A stretch of 64,000 bases of DNA from NCBI GenBank assembly GCA_022571845.1, contig JACZXB010000007.1, positions 1 through 64,000 of the forward strand. Direction: 5' to 3'. Source of the DNA: Candidatus Zixiibacteriota bacterium. Its GTDB lineage: Bacteria; Zixibacteria; MSB-5A5; GN15; FEB-12. Made by a program: the position numbers and the translations under genes. Within the stretch, counting starts at the first letter, position 1, and each line of letters starts with the position of its first letter. Shown one piece after another: positions 32,772 to 44,459 of this stretch. The notes beneath the pieces are model-generated. The model had not been told where the DNA came from. It did not search any database and saw only the letters and a program-made list of their open reading frames with translations.

Positions 32772-34616
32772 ATGGCAAAGTTCGATAAACCTGAAGATAT
32801 TAAAGTAATAGTAGCTACCGACTGTGGCTCCACCACCACCAAAGCTATATTAATAGAATTTACCAACGGCGAGTACCGACTGGTTTCGCGCGGCGAAGCG
32901 CCTACTACCGTAGAAGCGCCATTTGAAGACGTTACCATGGGAGTGCTCAATGCCGTCGCTGAGCTTGAAGAATTAACCGGCCGTAAGATTTTGGACAAAA
33001 ACAGCAAATTTATCTCCCCTGCCAATGGTAAAATTGGCACAGATATATACATATCAACTTCTTCTGCCGGTGGCGGACTCCAGATGATGGTTGCCGGAGT
33101 TGTCCGCTCTATGACAGCGGAATCTGCCGAGCGGGCCGCCCTGGGAGCCGGGGCAATCGTAATGGATGTGATAGCCTCAAATGATAAACGATTACCGCAC
33201 GAGCAGATAGAACGAATTCGCCACCTGCGGCCAGATATGATTTTATTGTCCGGCGGAATCGACGGCGGTACCACCACTCACGTTGTAGAACTTGCCGAGC
33301 TAATATCAGCGGCCGACCCAAGACCGAGACTGGGTTCATCGTATCAGCTTCCGGTAATTTATGCCGGCAACAAAGATGCTGCAGAGGCAGTCGCCAAAAC
33401 TCTTGAAGATAAAGTTGATTTGAAGACAGTAGATAATCTCCGACCTGTTTTAGAAAGAGAAAATCTGGGACCGGCCCGCGAAGAGATTCATGAACTTTTT
33501 ATGGAGCACGTTATGGCTCAGGCTCCGGGTTACAAAAAGCTGATGTCCTGGACCGACGCTCCCATCATGCCGACCCCCGGTGCGGTCGGGCTAATTATTC
33601 AGACTATCGCCGACCAGTATAATATAGAAGCTATTGGCGTAGATATTGGTGGCGCCACTACTGATGTCTTCTCGGTCTTTCGTCCCGAAGGTAACAAGCC
33701 GGTCTTCAACCGCACAGTCTCAGCCAATCTGGGCATGTCGTATTCAATTTCAAACGTCTTTGTCGAGGCTACCGTTCCCATGGTCATGCGCTGGGTGCCG
33801 TTTGAAATGGACGAGCGCGATTTGCGCAACCGCGTCAAAAACAAAATGGTTCGTCCGACTACTATACCGCAGTCACTCGAAGAACTTATTTTTGAACAGG
33901 CGATTGCCAAAGAAGCCCTCAGACTGGCTTTTATCCAGCACAAAAGTTTTGCAACTAGTCTGAAAGGTGTGCAGCAGCAAAGAACAATTGCAGACGCCTT
34001 TGACCAAAAATCTTCAGGCGATTCGATCGTCAATATGCTGTCACTTGATATGTTAATTGGTTCCGGCGGTGTGCTGTCTCACGCACCCCGCAGGCAGCAG
34101 GCTGCTTTCATGATGATTGATGCTTTTTTGCCGGAGGGAATAACCCGACTGGCAGTAGATTCAATTTTCATGATGCCGCAGCTGGGTGTTTTAGCAGAAG
34201 TTCAGCCTAAAGCTGCTACTGAAGTATTTGAAAAAGACTGCCTGATTCATCTGGGCACTTGCATTTGCCCGTCGGGAAAAAGTAAAAAGGGCGGCCCGGT
34301 AATGAAATACAGTATAGAACTGCCTGATGGCGCCAAAACAGGTACACTAAATCATCTTGAAATGAAAAAGTTTAAGTTAGGTCTTGGAGATGACGGCCTG
34401 CCTCTCAAAGCCAGAGCCGTTTTAGAACCGGAAAAACAATATGACCTTGGAGCCGGCAAAGGTGTTAAGGTCGATGTAGAACTAAACGGCGGCGTAGTCG
34501 GTATCATTCTTGATGGTCGCGGCCGACCGTTTGACCTTTCTACATTGGGAGAAAAAGAGAGAGTCTCATACTTAAAAGAGTGGATGAAGGAACTCGATAT
34601 CTACCCCGGCATGTAA
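32772..34616 (+). CDS. MutL/GlmL-family ASKHA protein (glutamate mutase accessory-like)
   Basis: A 614-residue protein of the glutamate mutase L (GlmL/MutL) family. It has the actin-like ATPase phosphate motifs: VIVATDCGSTTTKAILIEF near the N-terminus and IGVDIGGATTDVFSV near residue 295. A third motif region, LSGGIDGGTTTHVV, lies between them. Family members accompany B12-dependent mutases and are thought to reactivate or load them. No mutase gene (glmS/glmE) is present in the window. The ATG at 32772 is preferred to an in-frame TTG one codon earlier because of the better ribosome site (GAGAAAG). Two uncharacterised genes follow on the same strand. Confidence 0.85.
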   Translation: MAKFDKPEDIKVIVATDCGSTTTKAILIEFTNGEYRLVSRGEAPTTVEAPFEDVTMGVLNAVAELEELTGRKILDKNSKFISPANGKIGTDIYISTSSAGGGLQMMVAGVVRSMTAESAERAALGAGAIVMDVIASNDKRLPHEQIERIRHLRPDMILLSGGIDGGTTTHVVELAELISAADPRPRLGSSYQLPVIYAGNKDAAEAVAKTLEDKVDLKTVDNLRPVLERENLGPAREEIHELFMEHVMAQAPGYKKLMSWTDAPIMPTPGAVGLIIQTIADQYNIEAIGVDIGGATTDVFSVFRPEGNKPVFNRTVSANLGMSYSISNVFVEATVPMVMRWVPFEMDERDLRNRVKNKMVRPTTIPQSLEELIFEQAIAKEALRLAFIQHKSFATSLKGVQQQRTIADAFDQKSSGDSIVNMLSLDMLIGSGGVLSHAPRRQQAAFMMIDAFLPEGITRLAVDSIFMMPQLGVLAEVQPKAATEVFEKDCLIHLGTCICPSGKSKKGGPVMKYSIELPDGAKTGTLNHLEMKKFKLGLGDDGLPLKARAVLEPEKQYDLGAGKGVKVDVELNGGVVGIILDGRGRPFDLSTLGEKERVSYLKEWMKELDIYPGM

Positions 34617-34618
34617 AT

Positions 34619-35353
34619 ATGAAAAAAGCAGTCATTGCAATCTTGTTTTTGGCAACGGCCAATCTATCCGCCGGAACATATGTTAGTTTTAAGGGCGGCT
34701 TTTATTTCGAATATCCCGAAAACTGGATTCAAGTTGATTTCAATACTGCCGACCTGTTTTTGAGCCGCTCGGTCACAGACCCGTCTTCAATGGAGTACGA
34801 AGCAGTATTCGCCCTGGCTGAATCTTCACCATTTTTTGCCGGTGAATATCTAATTCTAAAACTCGACACTCTGGAATGGCTCTACGAATATAAAGAAGAC
34901 TCTATTATTGAAGCGGTTGAGGCAGACATCGGCCAGAAACTACTGAAGACATCAGTTTGGAATCACCTGGCGGATACTAACTCGTTCATTTCGGTTTACG
35001 ACGAAGAAAATAAAATAATTTTCATCCAGAGCGACATTACTCAAGGCGTTCAAATTCTTAAGCGCAGCATTTTTATAAAAAAGATGTACGATAAAGGAGT
35101 GGCCGAATTTTACTTTTTTGCTCCGCTTGAAACTTTTGAGTCAAGCAAAGAAGTTTTCAAGAATATTGTGATCTCATTTTCAACAGAAAATGTTGAACAG
35201 GCTCTGCCGACTGAAAAACTAAAAGTCGCCGAATTTGACGACGACTCAGACGATTCCAGAACTACCATGATCGCCCTGGCGGCTGCTCTGTTAATTATTA
35301 TTGCCGTAATAGTGCGCAAGATGAAATTGGCCAATAGAAAAAAGAATAGCTAA
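34619..35353 (+). CDS. Secreted membrane-anchored protein of unknown function
   Basis: A 244-residue protein starting 2 bases after the MutL-like gene. It has an N-terminal signal peptide (MKKAVIAILFLATANLSAG), a soluble beta-rich domain with YFEYPENWIQVDF (reminiscent of PsbP-like or 'fatty-acid-binding-like' small domains, not certain), and a C-terminal membrane segment (TMIALAAALLIIIAVIV) with a basic tail. The soluble part should face the periplasm. An upstream in-frame ATG at 34580 overlaps the previous gene and was not chosen, because the signal peptide starts at 34619. Confidence 0.75.
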   Translation: MKKAVIAILFLATANLSAGTYVSFKGGFYFEYPENWIQVDFNTADLFLSRSVTDPSSMEYEAVFALAESSPFFAGEYLILKLDTLEWLYEYKEDSIIEAVEADIGQKLLKTSVWNHLADTNSFISVYDEENKIIFIQSDITQGVQILKRSIFIKKMYDKGVAEFYFFAPLETFESSKEVFKNIVISFSTENVEQALPTEKLKVAEFDDDSDDSRTTMIALAAALLIIIAVIVRKMKLANRKKNS

Positions 35354-35374
35354 GGTTTATAAAAGGAAATAAAA

Positions 35375-36499
35375 TTGGGTCACGCATATACACCAGGCTT
35401 AAAAGTAACCAATAATTATCTTATCAAGAAAGACAGAATTCTGCCGCTTAAGGGCGAAGTAAAAGTCAAAGTGGGTGACAAAGTCCAGCCCGATGATGTT
35501 GTTGCCGAAACGCATCTGCCGGGCAACGTTGTCCCCTTAAACGTGGCCAATATTCTGGGGCTCCCCCCGGAAGATCTGGAAATGGCCATGTCCAAAAAAG
35601 AGGGTGAAGCAATTACCGAAGGCGAGCAAATTGCTCTAAAAAAATCTTTCATAAGGTATTTCAATAAAGCCTGCAACGCTACAATCGACGGCAGAATCGA
35701 ATCAATTTCGCACATAACCGGTCAGGTATTGCAACGGGGAAAACCTGTGCCGGTACAGGTCAAAGCATATTTGCGAGGTGAGATAGTTGAAGTAATTCCG
35801 GGCGAAGGTGTTGTGGTGGCCTGTCATGGCGCTTTTGTTCAGGGCATTTTTGGTATTGGCGGCGAAACTTACGGCAAATTGCGAATTGCAGTTTCGGATA
35901 ATAGCACAGTATTGACCGATGATTTGATTACGGATGATATGGCCGGTCAGGTTATTGTCGGTGGTTCGCTGGTGACCGCCGATGCCCTCGAAAAAGCAAT
36001 TAAAGTAAAGGCAAGGGGAATCGTCGTCGGCGGCTTTGATGATAAAGATTTGCGCGACTTTTTGGGATACGACATTGGTGTAGCCATTACCGGCTCTGAA
36101 GATAAAGGCATAACTCTGGTGGTATCCGAAGGCTTTGGTAAAATCGATATGGCCGGCAAAACTTTTGATCTCTTAAAAAGTCATGATGGTCAGATGGCCT
36201 GTATCAACGGCGCTACCCAGATTAGAGCCGGAGTGATACGCCCGGAAGTTGTTATCCCCCGGGCCGAGCAGGAACATATCGAGGTTACAGGACCTACCGA
36301 AGTCATGGGACTCGCCACTGGCTCACCAATTCGCGTTATACGCCATCCCTATTTTGGCAGACTTGGCAAGGTCACAGACCTGCCGTCTCCGCTGCACACG
36401 CTGGAATCAGAATCTAAAGCACGTGTTTTGGAAGTTGAGTTTGAAGACGGCAGCAAAGCTATCGTTCCCAGAGCCAATGTTGAAATGATTGAAAATTAG
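35375..36499 (+). CDS. Conserved hypothetical protein linked to the MutL-like gene, KOW-like C-terminus
   Basis: A 374-residue cytoplasmic protein not matched to a named family. The N-terminus contains GEVKVKVGDKVQPDDVVAET, a pattern like barrel-sandwich (lipoyl/biotinyl or RnfC-like) hairpins but without a modifiable lysine in the usual place. The central part is glycine-rich alpha/beta (GIVVGGFDDKDLRDFLGYD, VAITGSEDKGITLVVSEGFG). The end (YFGRLGKVTDLP ... FEDGSKAIVPRANVE) resembles a KOW-type beta-barrel. A TTG start at 35375 is used. Its place behind the MutL-like gene suggests a shared role, which is inferred. Confidence 0.7.
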   Translation: MGHAYTPGLKVTNNYLIKKDRILPLKGEVKVKVGDKVQPDDVVAETHLPGNVVPLNVANILGLPPEDLEMAMSKKEGEAITEGEQIALKKSFIRYFNKACNATIDGRIESISHITGQVLQRGKPVPVQVKAYLRGEIVEVIPGEGVVVACHGAFVQGIFGIGGETYGKLRIAVSDNSTVLTDDLITDDMAGQVIVGGSLVTADALEKAIKVKARGIVVGGFDDKDLRDFLGYDIGVAITGSEDKGITLVVSEGFGKIDMAGKTFDLLKSHDGQMACINGATQIRAGVIRPEVVIPRAEQEHIEVTGPTEVMGLATGSPIRVIRHPYFGRLGKVTDLPSPLHTLESESKARVLEVEFEDGSKAIVPRANVEMIEN

Positions 36500-36527
36500 A
36501 TTTTAAGAAAAATAATTCGCATCAAAG

Positions 36528-36564
36528 AAAAAGCCTCCCCGATATTTAATCGGAGAGGCTTTTT
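36528..36564. terminator. Bidirectional terminator between convergent genes
   Basis: A near-perfect inverted repeat AAAAAGCCTCCCCGAT / ATCGGAGAGGCTTTTT around ATTTA (one C/A mismatch). It ends with T-runs on both strands. It serves the plus-strand gene ending at 36499 and the minus-strand lipoprotein ending at 36584. Confidence 0.85.
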
Positions 36565-36583
36565 GTATCATTTACAGAGTTGT

Positions 36584-36811
36584 TTATTTATCGCCGCCTT
36601 CGGCTTCAGCTTCGGCTTCATCTGCAGCATCATCCGCTGCTGCCTCTTCGGCAGGCGCGGCAGAATCCATAGCAGTTGTGTCCTGAGCTTCAGCTTCCTG
36701 AGTTGCGGCCGGCTCTTTGGTAGTATCGTCTTTGGTACCTTCCTTCGAACAGCCAAGTACCAGCATTGAGATAAATAATAGAGCCAGAGTAGTTGCCAGT
36801 AGTTTCTTCAT
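36584..36811 (-). CDS. Small acidic lipoprotein
   Basis: A 75-residue protein with a lipoprotein signal peptide ending in the lipobox LVLGC (Cys21). The mature part is an Ala/Glu/Asp-rich, probably disordered tail. It would be anchored in the membrane by its N-terminal lipid. The start has a strong AAGGAGGA 7 bases upstream. The role is unknown. Such short acidic lipoproteins are common beside envelope genes, and the tol cluster begins 240 bases away in the other direction. Confidence 0.75.
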   Translation of the reverse strand: MKKLLATTLALLFISMLVLGCSKEGTKDDTTKEPAATQEAEAQDTTAMDSAAPAEEAAADDAADEAEAEAEGGDK

Positions 36812-37051
36812 AAAATTCCTCCTTCAAGATTATTATTAGAAATGCTATTTACGTTTCTGGTAAGCAAAAGTCCAACAGAAACTGCTAAAGGTCAAGTTTT
36901 ATCTGGAAACTTCCGCTTTTGGCCGTTTTCCCCTGTTTTAGTTGATTGTCTGGCTAGGCGAGAGTAGCTTGGCTCCCTTTATAAAGGAATTTGGTAAAAG
37001 TTTTTAAAAAGTTAAATTGTAACCAAAACCGAAGGGTATTGTAAAACTGAT

Positions 37052-37768
37052 ATGACAAAATTGATACTGCCGGCGATATTTTCAGGGTCATTATGGGAAA
37101 TAGTAGCTACCACGTCCGGGTTTGGGCTATTTATTTTGCTGGTACTCATATTTATGTCCATGGCCTCCTGGTCTATAATCTTCAACAAGTGGAAGCAGTT
37201 TAAGGAAGTTGAGCATCAGAGCCGGCAATTCTTAGCCTACTTCAAACGCTCCAAAAAAATATCCGAATCAATAGGACAGGCGAAGACTTACGGCGATGCT
37301 CCGGTCGCCAATATCTACAGCGCCGGAATCAAAGAACTAACCGAGCTAAGCCAGAGTAAGAATCAAGGCGGTGAGCTGCAGCAATCTTTACATCCTCTGG
37401 AAGAAAGAGAATATGAGATTGTAGAAATGGCGATGGAAAGAGCCATGAGTGAAGAGCTCGGCAAGCTCGAACGGCAGATCATCTTTTTGGCTACCACCGG
37501 CAATACTGCCCCCTTTATGGGACTTTTAGGGACGGTTGTGGGAATTATGGATTCGTTTTGGGCGATCGGAGAAAGAGGTTCGGCCTCGCTGGCTGTAGTT
37601 GCCCCCGGAATCGCCGAAGCTTTGTTGGCCACGATTGTAGGCCTGGGCGCAGCCATACCGGCTGTGATTGGCTTTAACTGGGCCAATAATAAAATGAAAT
37701 ACGTAAACGATGACTGCACCAACTTCATCCTGTTCTTTATCAGCCGCGCTAAAAAGGAAAACATTTAG
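37052..37768 (+). CDS. tolQ: TolQ/ExbB-type proton-channel protein
   Basis: A 238-residue MotA/TolQ/ExbB protein with three membrane segments (about 16-37, 148-170 and 190-214). The conserved channel block is TTGNTAPFMGLLGTVVGIMDSF and the following region has SLAVVAPGIAEALLATIVGLG. It works with TolR (next gene) to couple proton flow to envelope motion. Its stop and the TolR GTG overlap by one base. Being followed by tolR, tonB/tolA, tolB, pal and cpoB makes TolQ the better name than ExbB. Confidence 0.93.
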   Translation: MTKLILPAIFSGSLWEIVATTSGFGLFILLVLIFMSMASWSIIFNKWKQFKEVEHQSRQFLAYFKRSKKISESIGQAKTYGDAPVANIYSAGIKELTELSQSKNQGGELQQSLHPLEEREYEIVEMAMERAMSEELGKLERQIIFLATTGNTAPFMGLLGTVVGIMDSFWAIGERGSASLAVVAPGIAEALLATIVGLGAAIPAVIGFNWANNKMKYVNDDCTNFILFFISRAKKENI

Positions 37769-38196
37769 TGCGACGCCCGAAAAAAAGAACCTATGGCGCT
37801 ATGGCCGATATAAATATCGCAAACTTAGTCGATGTGGTGCTGGTACTTCTCATAATATTTATGATTTCTGCGCCACTTTTGCAATCCGGAATCGAGGTAG
37901 AACTGCCTAAAACACGGGCGGCTGTTATCGAAGAAGAAGTTGAAGGAATTGTAATTACAATTGATGCCCGGGGAGGCATTTATATTAACGATGTCTGGTC
38001 GCGCCTTGAAAATTTTGAAGCTGATTTGGAAGAAGAGATAAGCATTAAAGGTACATCTTCAGTATATCTTCGCGGCGATTCGGCAGTAACCTACGGCATA
38101 GCGATTGGTGTAATTGGACGACTAAAGGAGATGGGCATCGAAGAAATTGGGCTGATTACTGCAAAAATTGAAGAATCTTCAAAAAACAAGAAATAG
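37768..38196 (+). CDS. tolR: TolR/ExbD-type protein
   Basis: A 142-residue ExbD/TolR protein. One N-terminal membrane segment contains the proton-path aspartate in NLVDVVLVLLIIFMISAPLL. A periplasmic domain with GIEVELPKTRA follows. A GTG start overlaps the tolQ stop (TAGTG), so translation is coupled. The length suits the family. It probably forms the inner-membrane motor with TolQ. Confidence 0.92.
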   Translation: MRRPKKRTYGAMADINIANLVDVVLVLLIIFMISAPLLQSGIEVELPKTRAAVIEEEVEGIVITIDARGGIYINDVWSRLENFEADLEEEISIKGTSSVYLRGDSAVTYGIAIGVIGRLKEMGIEEIGLITAKIEESSKNKK

Positions 38197-38202
38197 ATCC
38201 TG

Positions 38203-38883
38203 ATGTCCAAAGGACTTTTATACTCATTCATTTTGCATGTAATATTTTTTGGCGGAGCCTTGATAACATCACCGTTTGACCTTCGCAAGAAAATTGATCT
38301 CGGCGATGTCATAAAAGTAACTATCAAGTCGATGCCAGAACTTAAAGCTACAGAGCCGGTTTCTATTTCGCCTCCGACAACTCCTCAGGCTATTATGGTT
38401 GATGAACCACCTGATATTCCGCTGTCTGACCCGCTTACCGTAAAAGAGAAAAAGAAGCTCAAGGAAAAGCCAAAAGCAAAAGAAGAAAAGAAAGCCGAGG
38501 CACAGCCCTCCAAAGCCGCAGAACCGCCTGAAAAGGAAATTGAGTCAAAAACTACTCAGTCTGGTTCGATGTTTGCCGGTGCAACAGTTGATAACAGAGC
38601 CTTTGACTATCCCTACTGGTTCGATTTGGCTTTCAGTAAGATTCATTCAAACTTTCGCAGCCCAATTTCGTCAGATGCTACCATCACAGCAGTAATCTAT
38701 TTTGAAGTTATTCAGTCTGGCAGAGTAGTACTCGTCAGAGTTGAAGAATCTTCCGGCATCGAGCGATTCGACGAGGCTTGCATGCTGGCAATAAATCGCT
38801 CAGCCCCTTTTCCACCATTGCCCCGCAGTTTCGGTGAGGAAATAATTGGCATTACACTTCCCATGGCTTATGACCCATACTAG
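38203..38883 (+). CDS. TonB/TolA-like energy transducer
   Basis: A 226-residue protein. It has an N-terminal membrane segment (SFILHVIFFGGALITS), a Pro/Lys/Glu-rich periplasmic linker (about 55-120, with KEKKKLKEKPKAKEEKKAE) and a C-terminal TonB-type domain (ITAVIYFEVIQSGRVVLVRV, then FDEACMLAINRSAPFPPLP). It takes TolA's place in the cluster but has a TonB-like C-terminal domain, as is common outside Proteobacteria. It should carry motor force across the periplasm to TolB/Pal. Naming as tolA is avoided because the C-terminal fold is TonB-like. Confidence 0.88.
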   Translation: MSKGLLYSFILHVIFFGGALITSPFDLRKKIDLGDVIKVTIKSMPELKATEPVSISPPTTPQAIMVDEPPDIPLSDPLTVKEKKKLKEKPKAKEEKKAEAQPSKAAEPPEKEIESKTTQSGSMFAGATVDNRAFDYPYWFDLAFSKIHSNFRSPISSDATITAVIYFEVIQSGRVVLVRVEESSGIERFDEACMLAINRSAPFPPLPRSFGEEIIGITLPMAYDPY

Positions 38884-38892
38884 GAACATACA

Positions 38893-40224
38893 ATGATTGA
38901 ATTCAGAAAACTGAAGCCTTTTTGGACACTACTCACACTCTTGATTTGCACTTCTTCCCTGTTCGCCCAAAGTGACAAAGTCCGCAATGTTTATTTTGAT
39001 ACGCTCAAAATCGGCTATGTCGAGCCGACTCCAATCGGCGTGGACGAAATGAAATATGTCGGCAACGAGTACATTGATAAGAATGATTCTTCGCTGATGC
39101 GTTATGTCACTGGCATTGTCAAACGAGACATAGATTTTTACGCCGATTTTGATCTGGTACCGATAGACAGCTTCTTTATTAAGACTTATGAGATTTTGGA
39201 AATGGATTTGCGCGGCTGGAAAAGACTCGGGGCAGACTATGTCTTAAAGCTTGAAGCTGAATTTCCCGGCAGGAGAAATATGAGAGTTTACTGGAAACTT
39301 TTCTATACTTTTAATTATCGCCGGATTGACAAGGGTCGCATCGAAGTGCACCGCGACGAGTGGCGCCATATGGCTCACCGGATTTCAAATGAAATAGTCC
39401 GTACCCTGACCGGCGAAAAAGGAATTTTCCTGACCAAGGTCGCCTATGTCAAGAAGATAGGGAAAGCCAAAGAAATAGCTATCGCCGATTATGACGGCGC
39501 CAACGAAAGGCTTTTGACCAACAACGGCTCTATCAACCTCTCGCCTACATTTTCACCGAACGGCAAAGAGATTTTCTTTACCAGTTTTCTGGAAAAGGAC
39601 CCAAAACTGTTCAAAGTCAACATAGCCAGCGGCCGCCTCACCAAACTGACCGATTTCCCCGGATTAGCTGCGGCTCCTTCGGTTTCCCCTAACGGCAAAA
39701 GACTGGCTTGTGTGCTATCCAAGGATGGCAATTCGGAAATCTATGTGCTGGATATGAAAGGCCGGGTCAAACGACGGCTGACCCATAACCGCTCTATTGA
39801 TACCGCCCCCTCCTGGTCGCCAAACGGCAATTATATAACATTCACATCAGACCGCTCCGGCCGGCCGCAGGTTTATATGATGGATTCCGATGGCCGCCGC
39901 CAGAGGCGACTTACCTATGAAGGCAAATACAACGACTCCCCCTCCTGGTCAACCAGAGGTGACCGGGTTATTTTTGTCAGCCGCTCCAAAAGAGGCCGGT
40001 TCGATATAGCTTCGATTGACACCAGCGGCATTGATTATCACATTATGACCGAGGTGGGAATGAACGAAAACCCCCATTTCTCCCCGGATGGCAAACATTT
40101 GGTCTTTTCTTCGACAAGATTGGGCAAACCGGACATTTTCACGATGGATGTCACCGGCCGGCACCAGCGCCGACTGACCCGAACAGGCAGCTGCACCAAT
40201 CCGGTCTGGGGGCCAATTAATTAG
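38893..40224 (+). CDS. tolB: TolB, periplasmic beta-propeller protein
   Basis: A 443-residue periplasmic protein with a signal peptide (LLTLLICTSSLFAQ). An N-terminal TolB domain (about 40-170) follows, and then a six-bladed propeller of PD40/WD40-like repeats: LSPTFSPNGKEIFFTS, SVSPNGKRLACVL, SWSPNGNYITFTSDR, SWSTRGDRVIFVS and HFSPDGKHLVFSS. It binds Pal and takes part in outer-membrane constriction at division. Spacing to the previous gene is 9 bases. Confidence 0.94.
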   Translation: MIEFRKLKPFWTLLTLLICTSSLFAQSDKVRNVYFDTLKIGYVEPTPIGVDEMKYVGNEYIDKNDSSLMRYVTGIVKRDIDFYADFDLVPIDSFFIKTYEILEMDLRGWKRLGADYVLKLEAEFPGRRNMRVYWKLFYTFNYRRIDKGRIEVHRDEWRHMAHRISNEIVRTLTGEKGIFLTKVAYVKKIGKAKEIAIADYDGANERLLTNNGSINLSPTFSPNGKEIFFTSFLEKDPKLFKVNIASGRLTKLTDFPGLAAAPSVSPNGKRLACVLSKDGNSEIYVLDMKGRVKRRLTHNRSIDTAPSWSPNGNYITFTSDRSGRPQVYMMDSDGRRQRRLTYEGKYNDSPSWSTRGDRVIFVSRSKRGRFDIASIDTSGIDYHIMTEVGMNENPHFSPDGKHLVFSSTRLGKPDIFTMDVTGRHQRRLTRTGSCTNPVWGPIN

Positions 40225-40337
40225 AAACAGCAAAGACAGTAGATTTAACCCTTTTTATTATTGACCTTTTAGTGTCAACAGTAGATTATTCAACAGATTC
40301 GAGAGTAAAATTATTATGTATGGAGGCATATAGATTA

Positions 40338-40853
40338 ATGAGAAGATTCAATGTACTAATGACGCTGGGTTTGCTTTTCGTATTTATGATGTTAACAGCT
40401 TGCCCAACCCCCCCAAAGGTTGAACCAGAAGCAACGCCAATAGATACTAGTACCACCATCCCTGAAGATGTGGTTACTGAAGAAGAGACAGACGCGCCGC
40501 AGGAGATTATTAAAGAGTCACAGTTTGAAACTGTTTATTTTGACTTTGACAAATCCAGTCTGCGTTCCGATTCCAAATCAGGCCTTGACAGCAACTATGA
40601 CCTGCTGATGCAATTCCCCGATGTGATGGTCAAAATTGAAGGGCATTGCGATGAGCGCGGTACAGTTGAGTACAACCTTTCTCTGGGCGAAAAACGGGCC
40701 ACATCGTGCATGGATTATCTGGTTGGACTGGGTATTGATGCTTCAAGGATTTCAACCATCAGCTACGGTAAGGAAAAACCGGTGGATGCCGGACACAGCG
40801 AAGCCGCCTGGGGCAAAAACAGACGATGTGAATTTAAAATCGTCAGCCAGTAA
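40338..40853 (+). CDS. pal: Pal, peptidoglycan-associated lipoprotein (OmpA family)
   Basis: A 171-residue lipoprotein. The signal peptide ends in the lipobox LTAC, and the OmpA-like domain has YFDFDKSSLRSDS, MVKIEGHCDERGTVEYNLSLG and GKNRRCEFKI. The ATG at 40338 is chosen because GGAGG lies 11 bases before it and it puts the signal peptide at the N-terminus. The longer frame from 40272 adds residues that do not look like a leader. It would tether the outer membrane to peptidoglycan and bind TolB. Short acidic linker at 30-60. Confidence 0.93.
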   Translation: MRRFNVLMTLGLLFVFMMLTACPTPPKVEPEATPIDTSTTIPEDVVTEEETDAPQEIIKESQFETVYFDFDKSSLRSDSKSGLDSNYDLLMQFPDVMVKIEGHCDERGTVEYNLSLGEKRATSCMDYLVGLGIDASRISTISYGKEKPVDAGHSEAAWGKNRRCEFKIVSQ

Positions 40854-40873
40854 TAATTACGGGTATAAAGAAT

Positions 40874-41665
40874 ATGAAAACCCGCAAAGCTAAAACTGAA
40901 ACCGCCATTTTTATAATGGCGGTTCTGTTTATAGGAATTATTGCCAGTTCCTGTGTTACGCCCCACCAGATTGAAGAAGTCCGGGCTGATATCGCTCAGC
41001 TCAGTTATGATAATCAGGAAACTCAAACGATGATCAGACGGGTAGATTCTCTGATGGTCAATCTCGACCGGGAGAATAAGAAATTCCGTAATGATGTCTC
41101 TTACACCACCGAAGAACTTCAGCGCCAAATAGCATTGCTTCTGGAAAACTATAATGAGATGATGACCCTGTTAACAAAGGTCAGCGCTCAGGGCAAAGTT
41201 ACTCATGTCATCAGATCTTCTCCCGGAGCAGATGAGCAGACATCAGATACGATAGTCACCGGCCAGATCACTATGCCTGCTAAACCACAAATAGATTGCC
41301 AGAACGCCTATGATGAAGCCTTTATTTTGGTGCGTCAGGGCGAATACGAAAAATCTATCAGCGAGTTTGAAAAATTCCTGGCAGAGTGCAAAGGTCATCC
41401 CTCGGCAGAAAACGCCCACTACTGGATTGGCGAATGCTACTACTCTCTGGGGAAATTTGTCGATGCGATTGACTGGTTCCAGACGATGATTGACAGTTTT
41501 AAGGGTTCTGCCAATAGCGGCCGGGCTTTGTACAAATTAGGACGCTGCCATCAGGAACTGGGAAAGATGGATAAAGCCAGGAAAGCTTTCAAACAAGTCG
41601 TTGATGACTATCCGCAGACGCTGGAAGCAGAACAGTCCAAAGAGCGCTTAAAAGATATAGGTTAG
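40874..41665 (+). CDS. cpoB: CpoB/YbgF-like Tol-Pal system protein
   Basis: A 263-residue lipoprotein-like protein: signal sequence with IIASSCVTP (putative lipobox Cys), a coiled coil at about 40-95 (trimerisation region in CpoB), a linker, and three TPR repeats in the C-terminal half (AYDEAFILVRQGEYEKSI, AENAHYWIGECYYSLGKF, GRALYKLGRCHQELGKM). CpoB coordinates peptidoglycan synthesis with outer-membrane constriction. It ends directly against the next gene at 41666. Confidence 0.9.
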   Translation: MKTRKAKTETAIFIMAVLFIGIIASSCVTPHQIEEVRADIAQLSYDNQETQTMIRRVDSLMVNLDRENKKFRNDVSYTTEELQRQIALLLENYNEMMTLLTKVSAQGKVTHVIRSSPGADEQTSDTIVTGQITMPAKPQIDCQNAYDEAFILVRQGEYEKSISEFEKFLAECKGHPSAENAHYWIGECYYSLGKFVDAIDWFQTMIDSFKGSANSGRALYKLGRCHQELGKMDKARKAFKQVVDDYPQTLEAEQSKERLKDIG

Positions 41666-44276
<2,611 letters not shown>

Positions 44277-44459
44277 TTTTGTCTTGTACGTGGACCAATC
44301 ATGGATATAATGTACTTGCTAAAAAAACGAAACTTGAGTATTTTTTTCAAGACGGTTTTGTAATTAGGTAGACTTGCTGTAATGTAAGTTACAGGCTTTT
44401 TATTCTGAAAAATCGATAGCGCCATTCTCTTTAAACTTGCCTCATGGGAGGGCTCAAAA

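Noticed and set aside
40272-40337. Longer pal start at 40272
   Set aside because: The extra 22 residues precede a complete lipoprotein signal peptide, and GGAGG points to the ATG at 40338.
44379-44410. CTGTAA/TTACAG hairpin followed by T-rich DNA as a ligA terminator
   Set aside because: The stem is only 6 bases and AT-rich with a 6-base loop, too weak to call.
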